The position numbers and the translations under genes were made by a program. Below, piece after piece: positions 9,710 through 17,325 of a stretch of DNA of 64,000 nt. Under the pieces are notes generated by a model, which was given only the letters and a program-made list of their open reading frames with translations, was not told the DNA's origin and made no database searches. The first letter of the stretch is position 1, and each line of letters begins with the position of its first letter. The DNA is from an uncultured Prevotella sp. (GTDB lineage Bacteria > Bacteroidota > Bacteroidia > Bacteroidales > Bacteroidaceae): contig ONAR01000004.1 of the NCBI GenBank assembly GCA_900315835.1, positions 18,434 to 82,433 of the forward strand, written 5' to 3'.

Positions 9710-11186
9710 TGCGCCTCCTTTGCAACAGTTGTTTGACCTTTTCTAAGATGTCGGTATTTCGGGAGAGAAACAGCAGCGACACGGTGGTGCTCAGCAGAAA
9801 GCATACGGCGCCGATGCCCCAATAAGCCACGCCGTTAGTCAACTTGACGATAGCGAAGGTGAGGCAGACGATGAGCAGGTGGATGAGGATGATAATCCAC
9901 GTGGTGCGGCTCATGCGGAAGTCGTATTTCACACCCATGTAGACGTTGAGCATGATGAAGTCGAACACAGCCGCGGCGAGCAGTCCCACGCCCGCGCCCA
10001 CCAGTCCGTAGGTGGCGTAGCACCAGATGGTGGCTCCGGCTGCGACGGCGTCATAGATCAGCTCCATGAGCAGATACGTCAGCGAATCGCCTTTGGCCAG
10101 TGGAATATAGGCCACGGGCAGTTTGGCGGCGCGCAGCGAGACGGCGAGGATGAGCAGTTGCGTCATGGGCAGCGCCGGCAGAAACGCGTGGCTGAGCAGT
10201 AGCGGCAGTACGATGGGCAGCGCCAGGAGCAGGGCCACAAGCATCGGCGCCACGAGAATCATCGAAATCTCGATCTGCCGGTCGACGACCATGGAGAGGG
10301 GTTTGCCATTGCCCTGCACCACTGAGAGGCGGGGGAAATAGTCGGTCTCCATGGCTGAGAACACCATGCCGGCGTAGACCATCGTAAGCATGTAACCGGC
10401 GTTGAACAGACCTAAGTCGCTCAGTGTGCTGCTGTGGCTGATGAACGAGCGGATGGCAAAGTCGGCGCAGCTTCCGAGAAACCCGGCGAGGGTGAAGGCG
10501 ATGCCGAGGCGTATCATGCTCACGCCGCGGCCGAAGAACTGCTTCTTCAAGAAGCTTTTGACGGGGTAGTGGCGCCACGAATAGCTGATGGTGACGATGC
10601 ATTGCGACAACGCCAGCAGGAAGAGCGAGGGCACGATGGCTTGCTCGCCCCAGATGTAATACAGCGGCACCGAGATGAAGAGGGCGCAGACGACATTGAT
10701 GACCGAAATGGTGGCCAACTGCCGCAGCATGCGGGTGCCCTTGAGCACCGCCAGCTCACCCCCCGTGATGGCCGTCAGGGCGACGACTGGCGACAAAAGA
10801 ATGAAATGCAGGGTGTGGTCGCCCCAACTGAACGTCCACTTGTTGAGTAGCGGACTGGCAGCCACGCAGACAAGCAGACCAAGCGCGGCCACGAGCATGC
10901 TCCAGTACCTCACGATGCCGATGCCCTCGTCGAGGCGCCGTTGGTCGCCGTCGTGGTAGGCCTCTGAGATGTCGCGCACGCCGCTCATCGAGATGCCGAG
11001 CGACGTGGTGTCCGACACCATCTTGATGGTGGAGTTGAACAGTGAGACGAGTCCGACGCCGTCGGGACCGAGCAGCAAGGCCACAAGTTTGCTGCGTACA
11101 AGGCTAATCAATATATTGATGCCCTGTACGCCGCCGAAGATACCTGTGTATTTTAAGATGTGGCTGTAGCTGTCGTCTTTGTCCAT
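9702..11186 (-). CDS. Wzx-like polysaccharide flippase (MOP superfamily)
   Basis: The start at 11186 (Met-Asp-Lys-Asp-Asp-Ser-Tyr) gives 494 residues. The frame is open upstream, but that stretch overlaps trpS and is compositionally unlike a protein. The chain is almost wholly hydrophobic with about 12-14 membrane segments. It starts with a HILKYTGIFGGVQGINILIS helix typical of O-antigen translocases that move undecaprenyl-linked oligosaccharides to the periplasmic face. It lies 20 bases after trpS and overlaps the GT2 gene, so it is probably co-transcribed with both. No polymerase (Wzy) gene is near, so its partners must be elsewhere. Confidence 0.88.
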   Translation of the reverse strand: MDKDDSYSHILKYTGIFGGVQGINILISLVRSKLVALLLGPDGVGLVSLFNSTIKMVSDTTSLGISMSGVRDISEAYHDGDQRRLDEGIGIVRYWSMLVAALGLLVCVAASPLLNKWTFSWGDHTLHFILLSPVVALTAITGGELAVLKGTRMLRQLATISVINVVCALFISVPLYYIWGEQAIVPSLFLLALSQCIVTISYSWRHYPVKSFLKKQFFGRGVSMIRLGIAFTLAGFLGSCADFAIRSFISHSSTLSDLGLFNAGYMLTMVYAGMVFSAMETDYFPRLSVVQGNGKPLSMVVDRQIEISMILVAPMLVALLLALPIVLPLLLSHAFLPALPMTQLLILAVSLRAAKLPVAYIPLAKGDSLTYLLMELIYDAVAAGATIWCYATYGLVGAGVGLLAAAVFDFIMLNVYMGVKYDFRMSRTTWIIILIHLLIVCLTFAIVKLTNGVAYWGIGAVCFLLSTTVSLLFLSRNTDILEKVKQLLQRRRNG

Positions 11187-11206
11187 TTTCAGAGGCTGTC
11201 CCGTCC

Positions 11207-12307
11207 TTACTTGGTCTGGTTGGCGCTGAACTTTGCCGTCTGCTCCTTGATGAGCTCCTCGTCCTCGAAATAGTTGATACGCATGGCTTTGCGCACCTCG
11301 TCCATGGTCTGTGCGGCCACTTCGCGGGCGCTCTCTGAGCCTTTCTTGAGGATGTTGAATACCTCGGGTATGTCCTTTTCGTATTCTCTGCGGCGCTCTC
11401 TGATGGGGTCGAGCATGCGGTTGATAATCTTGTTGAGCAGCTTCTTGCACTTCATGTCGCCGATGCCGCCGTGGGTGTAGGCCGCCTTCAGTTCGTCGAG
11501 GTTGTGGAACTCAGGCCAGAAGTCGGCGAAGTCCTGGTCGGTGGCGAAGGCGTCGAGATAGGTAAACACGGCGTTGCCCTCTACATGGCCGGGGTCGGAG
11601 ACGTTGAGATGGGTGGGGTCGGTATACATGCCCTTGACCTGCTTCCACACGGTGTCGGCGTCGTCGGAGAGGTAGATGCAGTTGCCGAGGCTCTTCGACA
11701 TCTTCTCCTTGCCGTCGGTGCCGGGCAGGCGCCGGGCGGTGGCGTTCTCGGGCAGCATAATCTGCGGCTCCACGAGTACGGGCGCATAAATCTGGTTGAA
11801 GCGGTTGACGAGCTCACGCGTCAGCTCCAGCATCGGCTCCTGATCCTCGCCGGCGGGCACCGTAGTGGCCTTGAAAGCGGCGATGTCGGCAGCCTGCGAC
11901 ACGGGGTAGCAGAAGAAGCCCAAGGGGATGGAGTTGTTCTCGAAGCCGCGCATCTTCACCTCCGTCTTCACGGTGGGGTTGCGCTGCACACGGCTCACGC
12001 TGACGATGTTCATCAGATACACCGTCAGTTCGGCCAGCTCAGGGATGCGGCTCTGTATATATAAGGTGCATTTGTTGGGGTCGAGACCTACCGAGAGGTA
12101 GTCGAGCGCCACGTTGACGATGTTCTCGCGTATCTTGTCGGGGTTGTCGGCATTATCGGTGAGTGCCTGCACATCGGCCATGAAGACGAACATGCGGTCG
12201 TAGTTGCCCTCGTTTTGCAGCTGCACGCGGCGGCGCAGGCTGCCCACATAGTGTCCCAAGTGGAGGCGGCCAGTTGGGCGGTCGCCTGTAAGAATGATTT
12301 TTCCCAT
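11207..12307 (-). CDS. trpS: Tryptophanyl-tRNA synthetase
   Basis: Class I synthetase that charges tRNA-Trp. The 366-residue length is slightly longer than the E. coli enzyme but normal for Bacteroidetes. The HIGH motif is present as GRLHLGHYVGSL (HLGH at residues 16-19) and the KMSKS loop is canonical as EKMSKSLGN (K202-S206). The C-terminus carries a charged helical tail ending in FEDEELIKEQTAKFSANQTK. It heads a small minus-strand group with the flippase and glycosyltransferase genes. The upstream intergenic DNA contains a dispersed repeat and no promoter element that I could identify. Confidence 0.96.
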   Translation of the reverse strand: MGKIILTGDRPTGRLHLGHYVGSLRRRVQLQNEGNYDRMFVFMADVQALTDNADNPDKIRENIVNVALDYLSVGLDPNKCTLYIQSRIPELAELTVYLMNIVSVSRVQRNPTVKTEVKMRGFENNSIPLGFFCYPVSQAADIAAFKATTVPAGEDQEPMLELTRELVNRFNQIYAPVLVEPQIMLPENATARRLPGTDGKEKMSKSLGNCIYLSDDADTVWKQVKGMYTDPTHLNVSDPGHVEGNAVFTYLDAFATDQDFADFWPEFHNLDELKAAYTHGGIGDMKCKKLLNKIINRMLDPIRERRREYEKDIPEVFNILKKGSESAREVAAQTMDEVRKAMRINYFEDEELIKEQTAKFSANQTK

Positions 12308-12329
12308 ATTGTTGTGTAATATTGTTTTA

Positions 12330-12465
12330 CAAGAAGTCCGGAAGTCCGGAAGTCCAGGAGTCCGGTCATATGCTTAAGCTCTGATAGTTGGGTGTCATTA
12401 TTGTAATGACTGGACTTCCGTACTTCAGGACTTCTGTACTTCAGGACTTCTGTACTTCCGTACTA
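12330..12465. repeat. AAGTCCGG / GTACTTC inverted repeat cluster
   Basis: Left part (12330-12366) carries AAGTCCGG three to four times on the plus strand. The right part (12410-12465) carries the complementary motif, including two 16-bp tandem units GTACTTCAGGACTTCT and a final TACTTCCGTACTA. The two halves are inverted relative to each other and could form a long imperfect hairpin between the DUF3108 stop and the trpS start. Related sequence occurs at 297-309, 21809-21835 and 53518-53577. Confidence 0.8.
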
Positions 12466-12466
12466 C

Positions 12467-13291
12467 TTATTTCACCAGTGCGTCAACGGGGTGACGCAGT
12501 CCGGTCATGCCAGTCAGATAAGCCTTGGCCGAGCCGAAGCGCAGGTGCATGTCGAGTCTCACGGGCACGTGGTTGTCGTCGTCGGTGACATAGAAGTCGA
12601 CGATTTTCTTGTAACCCTTGCCGTTCTCATTTTCCATGTAGGCGAGCTTCAGGCAGCGGTAGGTGTGCTTGTTGTCGGCCTTGACGTTGACCTTACCCTG
12701 GTATCTGAGCTGCGCGGGATAGCGCTTGACGCCGTCGACGATGGGGAAGCTGACGACGTAGCCCTTGGTCCACCCCGTGGGGTTGAACGAGCGGGCGCGC
12801 AGGAAGATGCTCATCATGTCGAACACGCAGTCGTTGTAGGTGTGCTGCTCATAAACGTTCTCGCCGGTGTGGCGCAGGCGGTGCTGCTTGACGTGGCATT
12901 TGCCTTCTGGATAGGAATAGTGCACCTCGTCGACGGTGTAGCGCTTGCCCTCGAGGGCGCCCTTACGGTAATAGAGCGGTGCGAGGTCGGTGGTGTTGTA
13001 GCAGAGCAGCGTATCGCGCAACACGAAGAAGCGGTCGGCGCGCTTGTTGCCGCGGGTGGTGAGGCTGCCGCGGTAGGCCTGATGTCCGCGGTAGGTGGTC
13101 TGGTCGGTGTCGAACGATGCCGTACCTACGGTGACCCAAACGAACTGCCAGTTGAAATATAGGTTGTAAGAGAGCCGTTCGCCCGACTTAAATGCCGTGT
13201 TGCGGAACGCGCACTGTGCCGATGCCGCTGTGGCCGTAAGGCAGAGCAGCAGCGTGGCGGCGAAGATTTTCAGTTGATGTAATATAAGCAT
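12467..13291 (-). CDS. DUF3108 family periplasmic protein
   Basis: 274-residue exported protein of unknown function. The start at 13291 is chosen because it gives a clean signal peptide (hydrophobic LKIFAATLLLCLTATAASA followed by Gln-Cys). The upstream open frame overlaps the preceding gene and is arginine/glutamine rich. The mature part matches the DUF3108 pattern: AFKSGERLSYNLYFNWQFVW at the start, a DTLLCYNTTDLAPLYYRK segment and a C-terminal half rich in beta strands with VKADNKHTYRCLKLAY. It is the last of three minus-strand genes with the Ig-like lipoprotein and GH3-like gene, 29 bases after the former. Confidence 0.82.
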   Translation of the reverse strand: MLILHQLKIFAATLLLCLTATAASAQCAFRNTAFKSGERLSYNLYFNWQFVWVTVGTASFDTDQTTYRGHQAYRGSLTTRGNKRADRFFVLRDTLLCYNTTDLAPLYYRKGALEGKRYTVDEVHYSYPEGKCHVKQHRLRHTGENVYEQHTYNDCVFDMMSIFLRARSFNPTGWTKGYVVSFPIVDGVKRYPAQLRYQGKVNVKADNKHTYRCLKLAYMENENGKGYKKIVDFYVTDDDNHVPVRLDMHLRFGSAKAYLTGMTGLRHPVDALVK

Positions 13292-13320
13292 GATAACTTC
13301 CTTAATAAGCAGTCGGCGGG

Positions 13321-15285
13321 CTATCTGACGCCCGTCTGATTGGCTATATATTCGATGCCGAGCTTTTTGGCGCGCTCGGCGTTGCGATGCTGGATTGATT
13401 TCTCCTTGTCGGCTTTCTGCTTGGTGATGGCGCTTGGCTTCTGTCGCCAGAGCTCGGTGGCCGTTGGGTTCCACGACAGCGTGAGGTCCCATTTCTCGCG
13501 GCATTCGATGACGTCAGGGTCGTAGTAGACGTCCTCGGGCTGCAGGTTCTTGTCGAAGTCGCCGGTATCCCAGCGGCCGTTGTTGTTGGCGTCGACGATG
13601 ATGCGCAGGTAGTATTTGCCACCTTTGAGATAGTAGAACTCGGCCTGCCCGTTGTCGGTCAGCGTCTCCTTGGCCACATTGCCCGAGTTGTCGAGCAGTT
13701 GGGCGATGACGTGTTTGCCGGCCATGCCGTTGAGCGTCATCAGCAGCGAGGCGTACGACGTGGCCGCAGGCACCTTCAGTCCCTGCTTTATCTTCTTGCT
13801 GACGTCGCCGTAGATGGAGGCGAAGGCGGTGCTGTCGGCCTCGAGGCTGTATTCGGTGTCGGGGCGCCATTCAGCGCGCAGGGTGTAGGTCTCGGCGTCG
13901 ACGGCCGTCAGTTCGTAAGGCTCTCGGTACCACAGCGAGTCGCCCGCGGGGTGGGAGTAGAGGTGGATGTGGGCCGTATCGACGGGCATCAGCGGCAGCT
14001 CGGCCTTGAAGGTGACGTTCTGGTCGGGGCTCATCTCACCCGACGGCTTGATGCTCAGCGCCAGCTCGGGCGGTGGCATGATGGAGTCGTAAGGCTCGCC
14101 GCGCTTCTTCAGCTTATCCTGCTTCTTCTGCCAGTCCTCGCGCTTCTTCTGCAGGTCCTTCATGCGCTTGGCGTAGCTCACCTTCGACAGCATCGTCAGC
14201 GTGTCGGTCTGCAGACGCAGCACGCCCGTGGTGTCGGTGATGTGGTGGGTGACGGCCATCGTCAGCGTGTCCTGGTTGACCAGCGCCGTGTCGCGCAGCC
14301 AATAGGTGATGGTGTCGCGCTTGAGCGACGACTGTATGAGGAAGGCGTTGTCGGCGTTGAAGTTGAGGCCGTGGATCTGCGGCAGGATGGAGTCGCCGTA
14401 GCTATAATATAAGGTGAAGTGGTTGGCGTCGGGCCGCTCGCTCTTGGTGAGATAGCGGTCGGTGACCACCTCATTGAAGGCCCTGAGACAGATGTTGTCG
14501 GGCAGGAAATGAGTGTAGCCCACGCGCGTGATGTCCTTGATGTGGAGCGAGTCCACCCATGTGGTATCCTGGCGGGTGTCGGGCTTCGACGTAGGGATGA
14601 CGATGTCGCGGTTGTAGGCGAGCATCTCGCTGCGCTGGTTGAACATGTAGTTGCCGTCGGCATCCTGCAGGGCGTAGATGCGGTAGTGGCCGGGCGCCAC
14701 GCCCTTGATGGTGAAGCGGCCGCGCGAGTCGGTGCGCGATACGCGCAGCATCGGCTTCTTGTGGAACGCCGAGTCGGCGAGGTCGTCGTAGAGTCCGACG
14801 AGGATGCCCTTCACCGGTTCGAGGTCCTGCGCCGATAAGACGTAGCCCGACACCTGCAGGGTGTCGATATGGTCGCCGGTGGAGAAGCTGTAGGTATAGT
14901 TGCCGAGGGGATTGCCCTCGTTGTTGTCGCTGATGGCGCTGGAGAAGTCGATGGTGTAGGTGGTGTTGGGCTTGAGCGAGTCGGCCAGCGAGACGACGAT
15001 GCGCTTGCCCTGCCCCTTGATCTCGGGAGCCTCAAGCTGTGGCGGCGACACGACGACGTTCTCTGTCGGGTTGTCTATCTTGATGAACTCGTCGAAGTTG
15101 ATGTAAATCTTTCGCTTGTTCACATTGGTGGCCTGGTCGGCGGGTTCGGCGCCGATGACGTGGGGCGGGGTCTCGTCGTACCATCCGCCGTCGGGTGAGC
15201 CCATCCTGGCGCAGGAGTACACCATGAGCAGCACCCCTGCGGCGAGGCAGCCTACCAATGCGTTAAGCAGTTGCCTTGACTTCAT
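13321..15285 (-). CDS. Ig-like domain lipoprotein (SbsA Ig-like)
   Basis: 654-residue predicted lipoprotein: N-terminal membrane segment followed by LLMVYSCARMG, with Cys as the likely lipidated residue. A first domain (about residues 35-145, PPHVIGAEPADQATNVNKRK and INFDEFIKI) is the bacterial Ig-like Big_5/SbsA type. The next ~70 residues (SGYVLSAQDLEPVKGILVGL, RGRFTIKGVAPGHYRIYAL) look like a carboxypeptidase-regulatory-like fold, followed by a long beta-rich region with one charged helical stretch (YAKRMKDLQKKREDWQKKQ). Probably located on the envelope. It starts four bases after the GH3-like gene and is surely co-transcribed with it. Function unknown. Confidence 0.83.
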   Translation of the reverse strand: MKSRQLLNALVGCLAAGVLLMVYSCARMGSPDGGWYDETPPHVIGAEPADQATNVNKRKIYINFDEFIKIDNPTENVVVSPPQLEAPEIKGQGKRIVVSLADSLKPNTTYTIDFSSAISDNNEGNPLGNYTYSFSTGDHIDTLQVSGYVLSAQDLEPVKGILVGLYDDLADSAFHKKPMLRVSRTDSRGRFTIKGVAPGHYRIYALQDADGNYMFNQRSEMLAYNRDIVIPTSKPDTRQDTTWVDSLHIKDITRVGYTHFLPDNICLRAFNEVVTDRYLTKSERPDANHFTLYYSYGDSILPQIHGLNFNADNAFLIQSSLKRDTITYWLRDTALVNQDTLTMAVTHHITDTTGVLRLQTDTLTMLSKVSYAKRMKDLQKKREDWQKKQDKLKKRGEPYDSIMPPPELALSIKPSGEMSPDQNVTFKAELPLMPVDTAHIHLYSHPAGDSLWYREPYELTAVDAETYTLRAEWRPDTEYSLEADSTAFASIYGDVSKKIKQGLKVPAATSYASLLMTLNGMAGKHVIAQLLDNSGNVAKETLTDNGQAEFYYLKGGKYYLRIIVDANNNGRWDTGDFDKNLQPEDVYYDPDVIECREKWDLTLSWNPTATELWRQKPSAITKQKADKEKSIQHRNAERAKKLGIEYIANQTGVR

Positions 15286-15289
15286 AGGC

Positions 15290-16804
15290 TTATTCGGTTT
15301 GGTTCATCTCAAGAAGCTCATCCATGTTCTTGCGCGAGTTGCTCAGGCGCGGCACCTTATGCTGTCCGCCGAGCTTGCCCTTGGCCTTCATCCAGTCGTT
15401 GAACAACCCCGGCCGGGCCTTTACCACCTCGAGGTGCTGCAGCGTCACATCGTGGAAGCGCTTGGCCTCGTAGTCGGAATTGATCTCCTGCAGCTTACGG
15501 TCGAGCAGGTCGCTGAACTGCTTCAGGTCGGCGGGTTCCTTGGCAAACTCAATGAGCCACTGGTGGCGGCACTTCGCGTTCTCGTCCATGTAGACGGGTG
15601 CGGCCGTGTATTCCGACACCTGCGCGCCGGTCTGCTCGCAGGCGTAGGCCAGTCCCTTCTCGGCGTTGTCCTGGATGAGTTCCTCGCCGAAGGCATTGAT
15701 AAACGACTTCGTGCGGCCGGTGATGACGAACTTATACGGTCGGACGGAGGTGAACATCACGGTGTCGCCAATCATGTAGCGCCACAGTCCGCACGAGGTG
15801 CTGATCATCATGGCGTAGTTCTTGTTGACCTCTACGCCCTCTAACGGCACCACGGTGGGGTTGGACTTGCCCACCTCCTCCAGTGGAATGAATTCATAGA
15901 AGACGCCGTAGTCGAGCATGAGGAGCATCGAGTGGTCCTTGGGATCGTCCTGAATGCCGAAGAAACCCTCCGAGGCGTTATAGGTCTCCATGTAGTGCAT
16001 CTTCGGCGAGGTGATAATTTCCTCGTATTGCTTGCGGTAGGGCGTGAAGGCGATGCCGCCGTGGAAGAACACCTCCAGGTTGGGCCACACGTCCTCGATG
16101 TGTTTCTTGCCCGATACCTCCAACACGCGCACGAGCACGCTGAGCATCCACGAGGGTACGCCCGAGATGTTGGTCACGTTGCTCTTCAGACATTCGTGGG
16201 CAATGCGGTCGCGCTTCAGCTCGAAGTCGCTGAGCAGGGCCGTATGTTTCTTGGGCACGCGGAAGAGGTTGGCAATGGGGTTGATGTTCTCAATGAGGAT
16301 GGCGCTGAGGTCGCCGACGAGCGATCCCTCGACGTTGTAGTTGGGCGAGTGGCTGCCGCCGAGGATGAGCGACTTTCCGTCGAACATCCGGCTGTCGGGG
16401 TTGTTGCGCAGGTAGTACACCACCACGTCGGTGCCGCCTTTATAATGGATGTTGCGCAGACCATCGTAGGAGACGGGTATGAACTTCGACTTGTCGTTGG
16501 TCGTTCCCGACGACTTGGCGTACCATTTCACCAGTCCCGGCCACAGCACGTTCTGCTCGCCGTGGCGCATGCGGTCGATGTCGCCTTTGAGTTCCTCGTA
16601 GGTGTTGACGGGAATGTTCTTGGCGAAATCGTCGTAGTTGTCGATGCTGTCGAACATGTGGTTGCGCCCGTATTCCGTTTCCCTTCCTTTCTGAACGAGG
16701 TATTTCAGCACCGAGTGCTGCAGTTCGTCGGGTGAGGTGTAATGCTTTATAAGTTCTTTCTGCCGGGGCAAAAACAACTTGCTTGCAATCTTGGTAAGAC
16801 TCAT
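15290..16804 (-). CDS. GH3-family adenylating enzyme (auxin-responsive-promoter-like)
   Basis: 504-residue protein of the GH3 family of adenylate-forming acyl-acid amido synthetases, named from plants but widespread in Bacteroidetes with unknown substrate. The ATP-binding P-loop-like motif is KSSGTTNDKSKFIPVS near residues 95-110. Other family blocks are LILGGSHSPNYN, METYNASEGFFGIQDD (second nucleotide motif) and YMIGDTVMFTS with a following TGRTKSFINAFGEEL. The start is supported by a TAnnTTTG promoter 29-36 bases upstream. It leads an operon with the Ig-like lipoprotein and DUF3108 gene, which suggests a shared envelope-related role, but nothing in the sequence names it. Confidence 0.9.
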   Translation of the reverse strand: MSLTKIASKLFLPRQKELIKHYTSPDELQHSVLKYLVQKGRETEYGRNHMFDSIDNYDDFAKNIPVNTYEELKGDIDRMRHGEQNVLWPGLVKWYAKSSGTTNDKSKFIPVSYDGLRNIHYKGGTDVVVYYLRNNPDSRMFDGKSLILGGSHSPNYNVEGSLVGDLSAILIENINPIANLFRVPKKHTALLSDFELKRDRIAHECLKSNVTNISGVPSWMLSVLVRVLEVSGKKHIEDVWPNLEVFFHGGIAFTPYRKQYEEIITSPKMHYMETYNASEGFFGIQDDPKDHSMLLMLDYGVFYEFIPLEEVGKSNPTVVPLEGVEVNKNYAMMISTSCGLWRYMIGDTVMFTSVRPYKFVITGRTKSFINAFGEELIQDNAEKGLAYACEQTGAQVSEYTAAPVYMDENAKCRHQWLIEFAKEPADLKQFSDLLDRKLQEINSDYEAKRFHDVTLQHLEVVKARPGLFNDWMKAKGKLGGQHKVPRLSNSRKNMDELLEMNQTE

Positions 16805-16832
16805 TTGTGCACAATAATCTTAATATAGGCTG

Positions 16833-16840
16833 CAAATTTA
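16833..16840 (-). promoter_or_regulatory. Promoter -7 element of the GH3-like operon
   Basis: Minus-strand TAAATTTG fits TAnnTTTG; predicted start near 16826, a ~20-nt leader. Confidence 0.55.
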
Positions 16841-16924
16841 ACTAAAACCTTTGAGACGGGGCAACAATTAAGTTATTTTTACATGCCGGGGCGGGTGCGG
16901 ACGTGGTGGGAGAGGGGTGTCGCC

Positions 16925-17302
16925 TTACTCATAGAGATGGAAGTAGCGCTCCATCATCTGCCATTTCTCGTTGCTCGTGGCGCCGGGTTTGCAGCCCTGG
17001 AGCTTGCCGACGGTGTCCTCCCATTCGGCCTGCCGGGGCAGGGTGGCGAGGCGTGCCATGGCCTTGTCCCAGTCGAAATCGGCGGGTGCCACGACGATCA
17101 TCACCAGGTGATTGCCGACGATATACAGGTCCATCTCGAGGATACCCACCTCGCGGATGCCTTTTACGATTTCGGGCCAGTGGCCCTCTTTGGAGTGCAG
17201 CCGCCGGTATTCGCGGATGGCGTCGGCGTCGTTGGGCAGCTCCAGATACTGAACATAGCGTTTGACCTCAAACGGGTACTGTGGTTGAATGATTCCTTCC
17301 AT
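16925..17302 (-). CDS. L-rhamnose mutarotase
   Basis: 125-residue member of the RhaM/DUF718 family, which interconverts the alpha and beta anomers of L-rhamnose (fucose-type mutarotases are related). Family marks are VKRYVQYLELPNDADAIREY at the N-terminus, the HSKEGHWPEIVKGIRE block with the catalytic His, MDLYIVGNHLVMIV, and the C-terminal EKWQMMERYFHL. No signal peptide, so cytoplasmic. It follows the GH20 gene by 23 bases on the same strand, so the two are likely co-transcribed, an unusual partner for a hexosaminidase. No rhamnose or fucose catabolic genes are adjacent. Confidence 0.88.
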   Translation of the reverse strand: MEGIIQPQYPFEVKRYVQYLELPNDADAIREYRRLHSKEGHWPEIVKGIREVGILEMDLYIVGNHLVMIVVAPADFDWDKAMARLATLPRQAEWEDTVGKLQGCKPGATSNEKWQMMERYFHLYE

Positions 17303-17325
17303 GTCTGCTTTCTATATGATGGTAG

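Noticed and set aside
11187-11450. N-terminal extension of the flippase
   Set aside because: 88 extra codons overlap trpS in another frame and are Gln/Arg/His-rich; the start at 11186 leads directly into a transmembrane helix.
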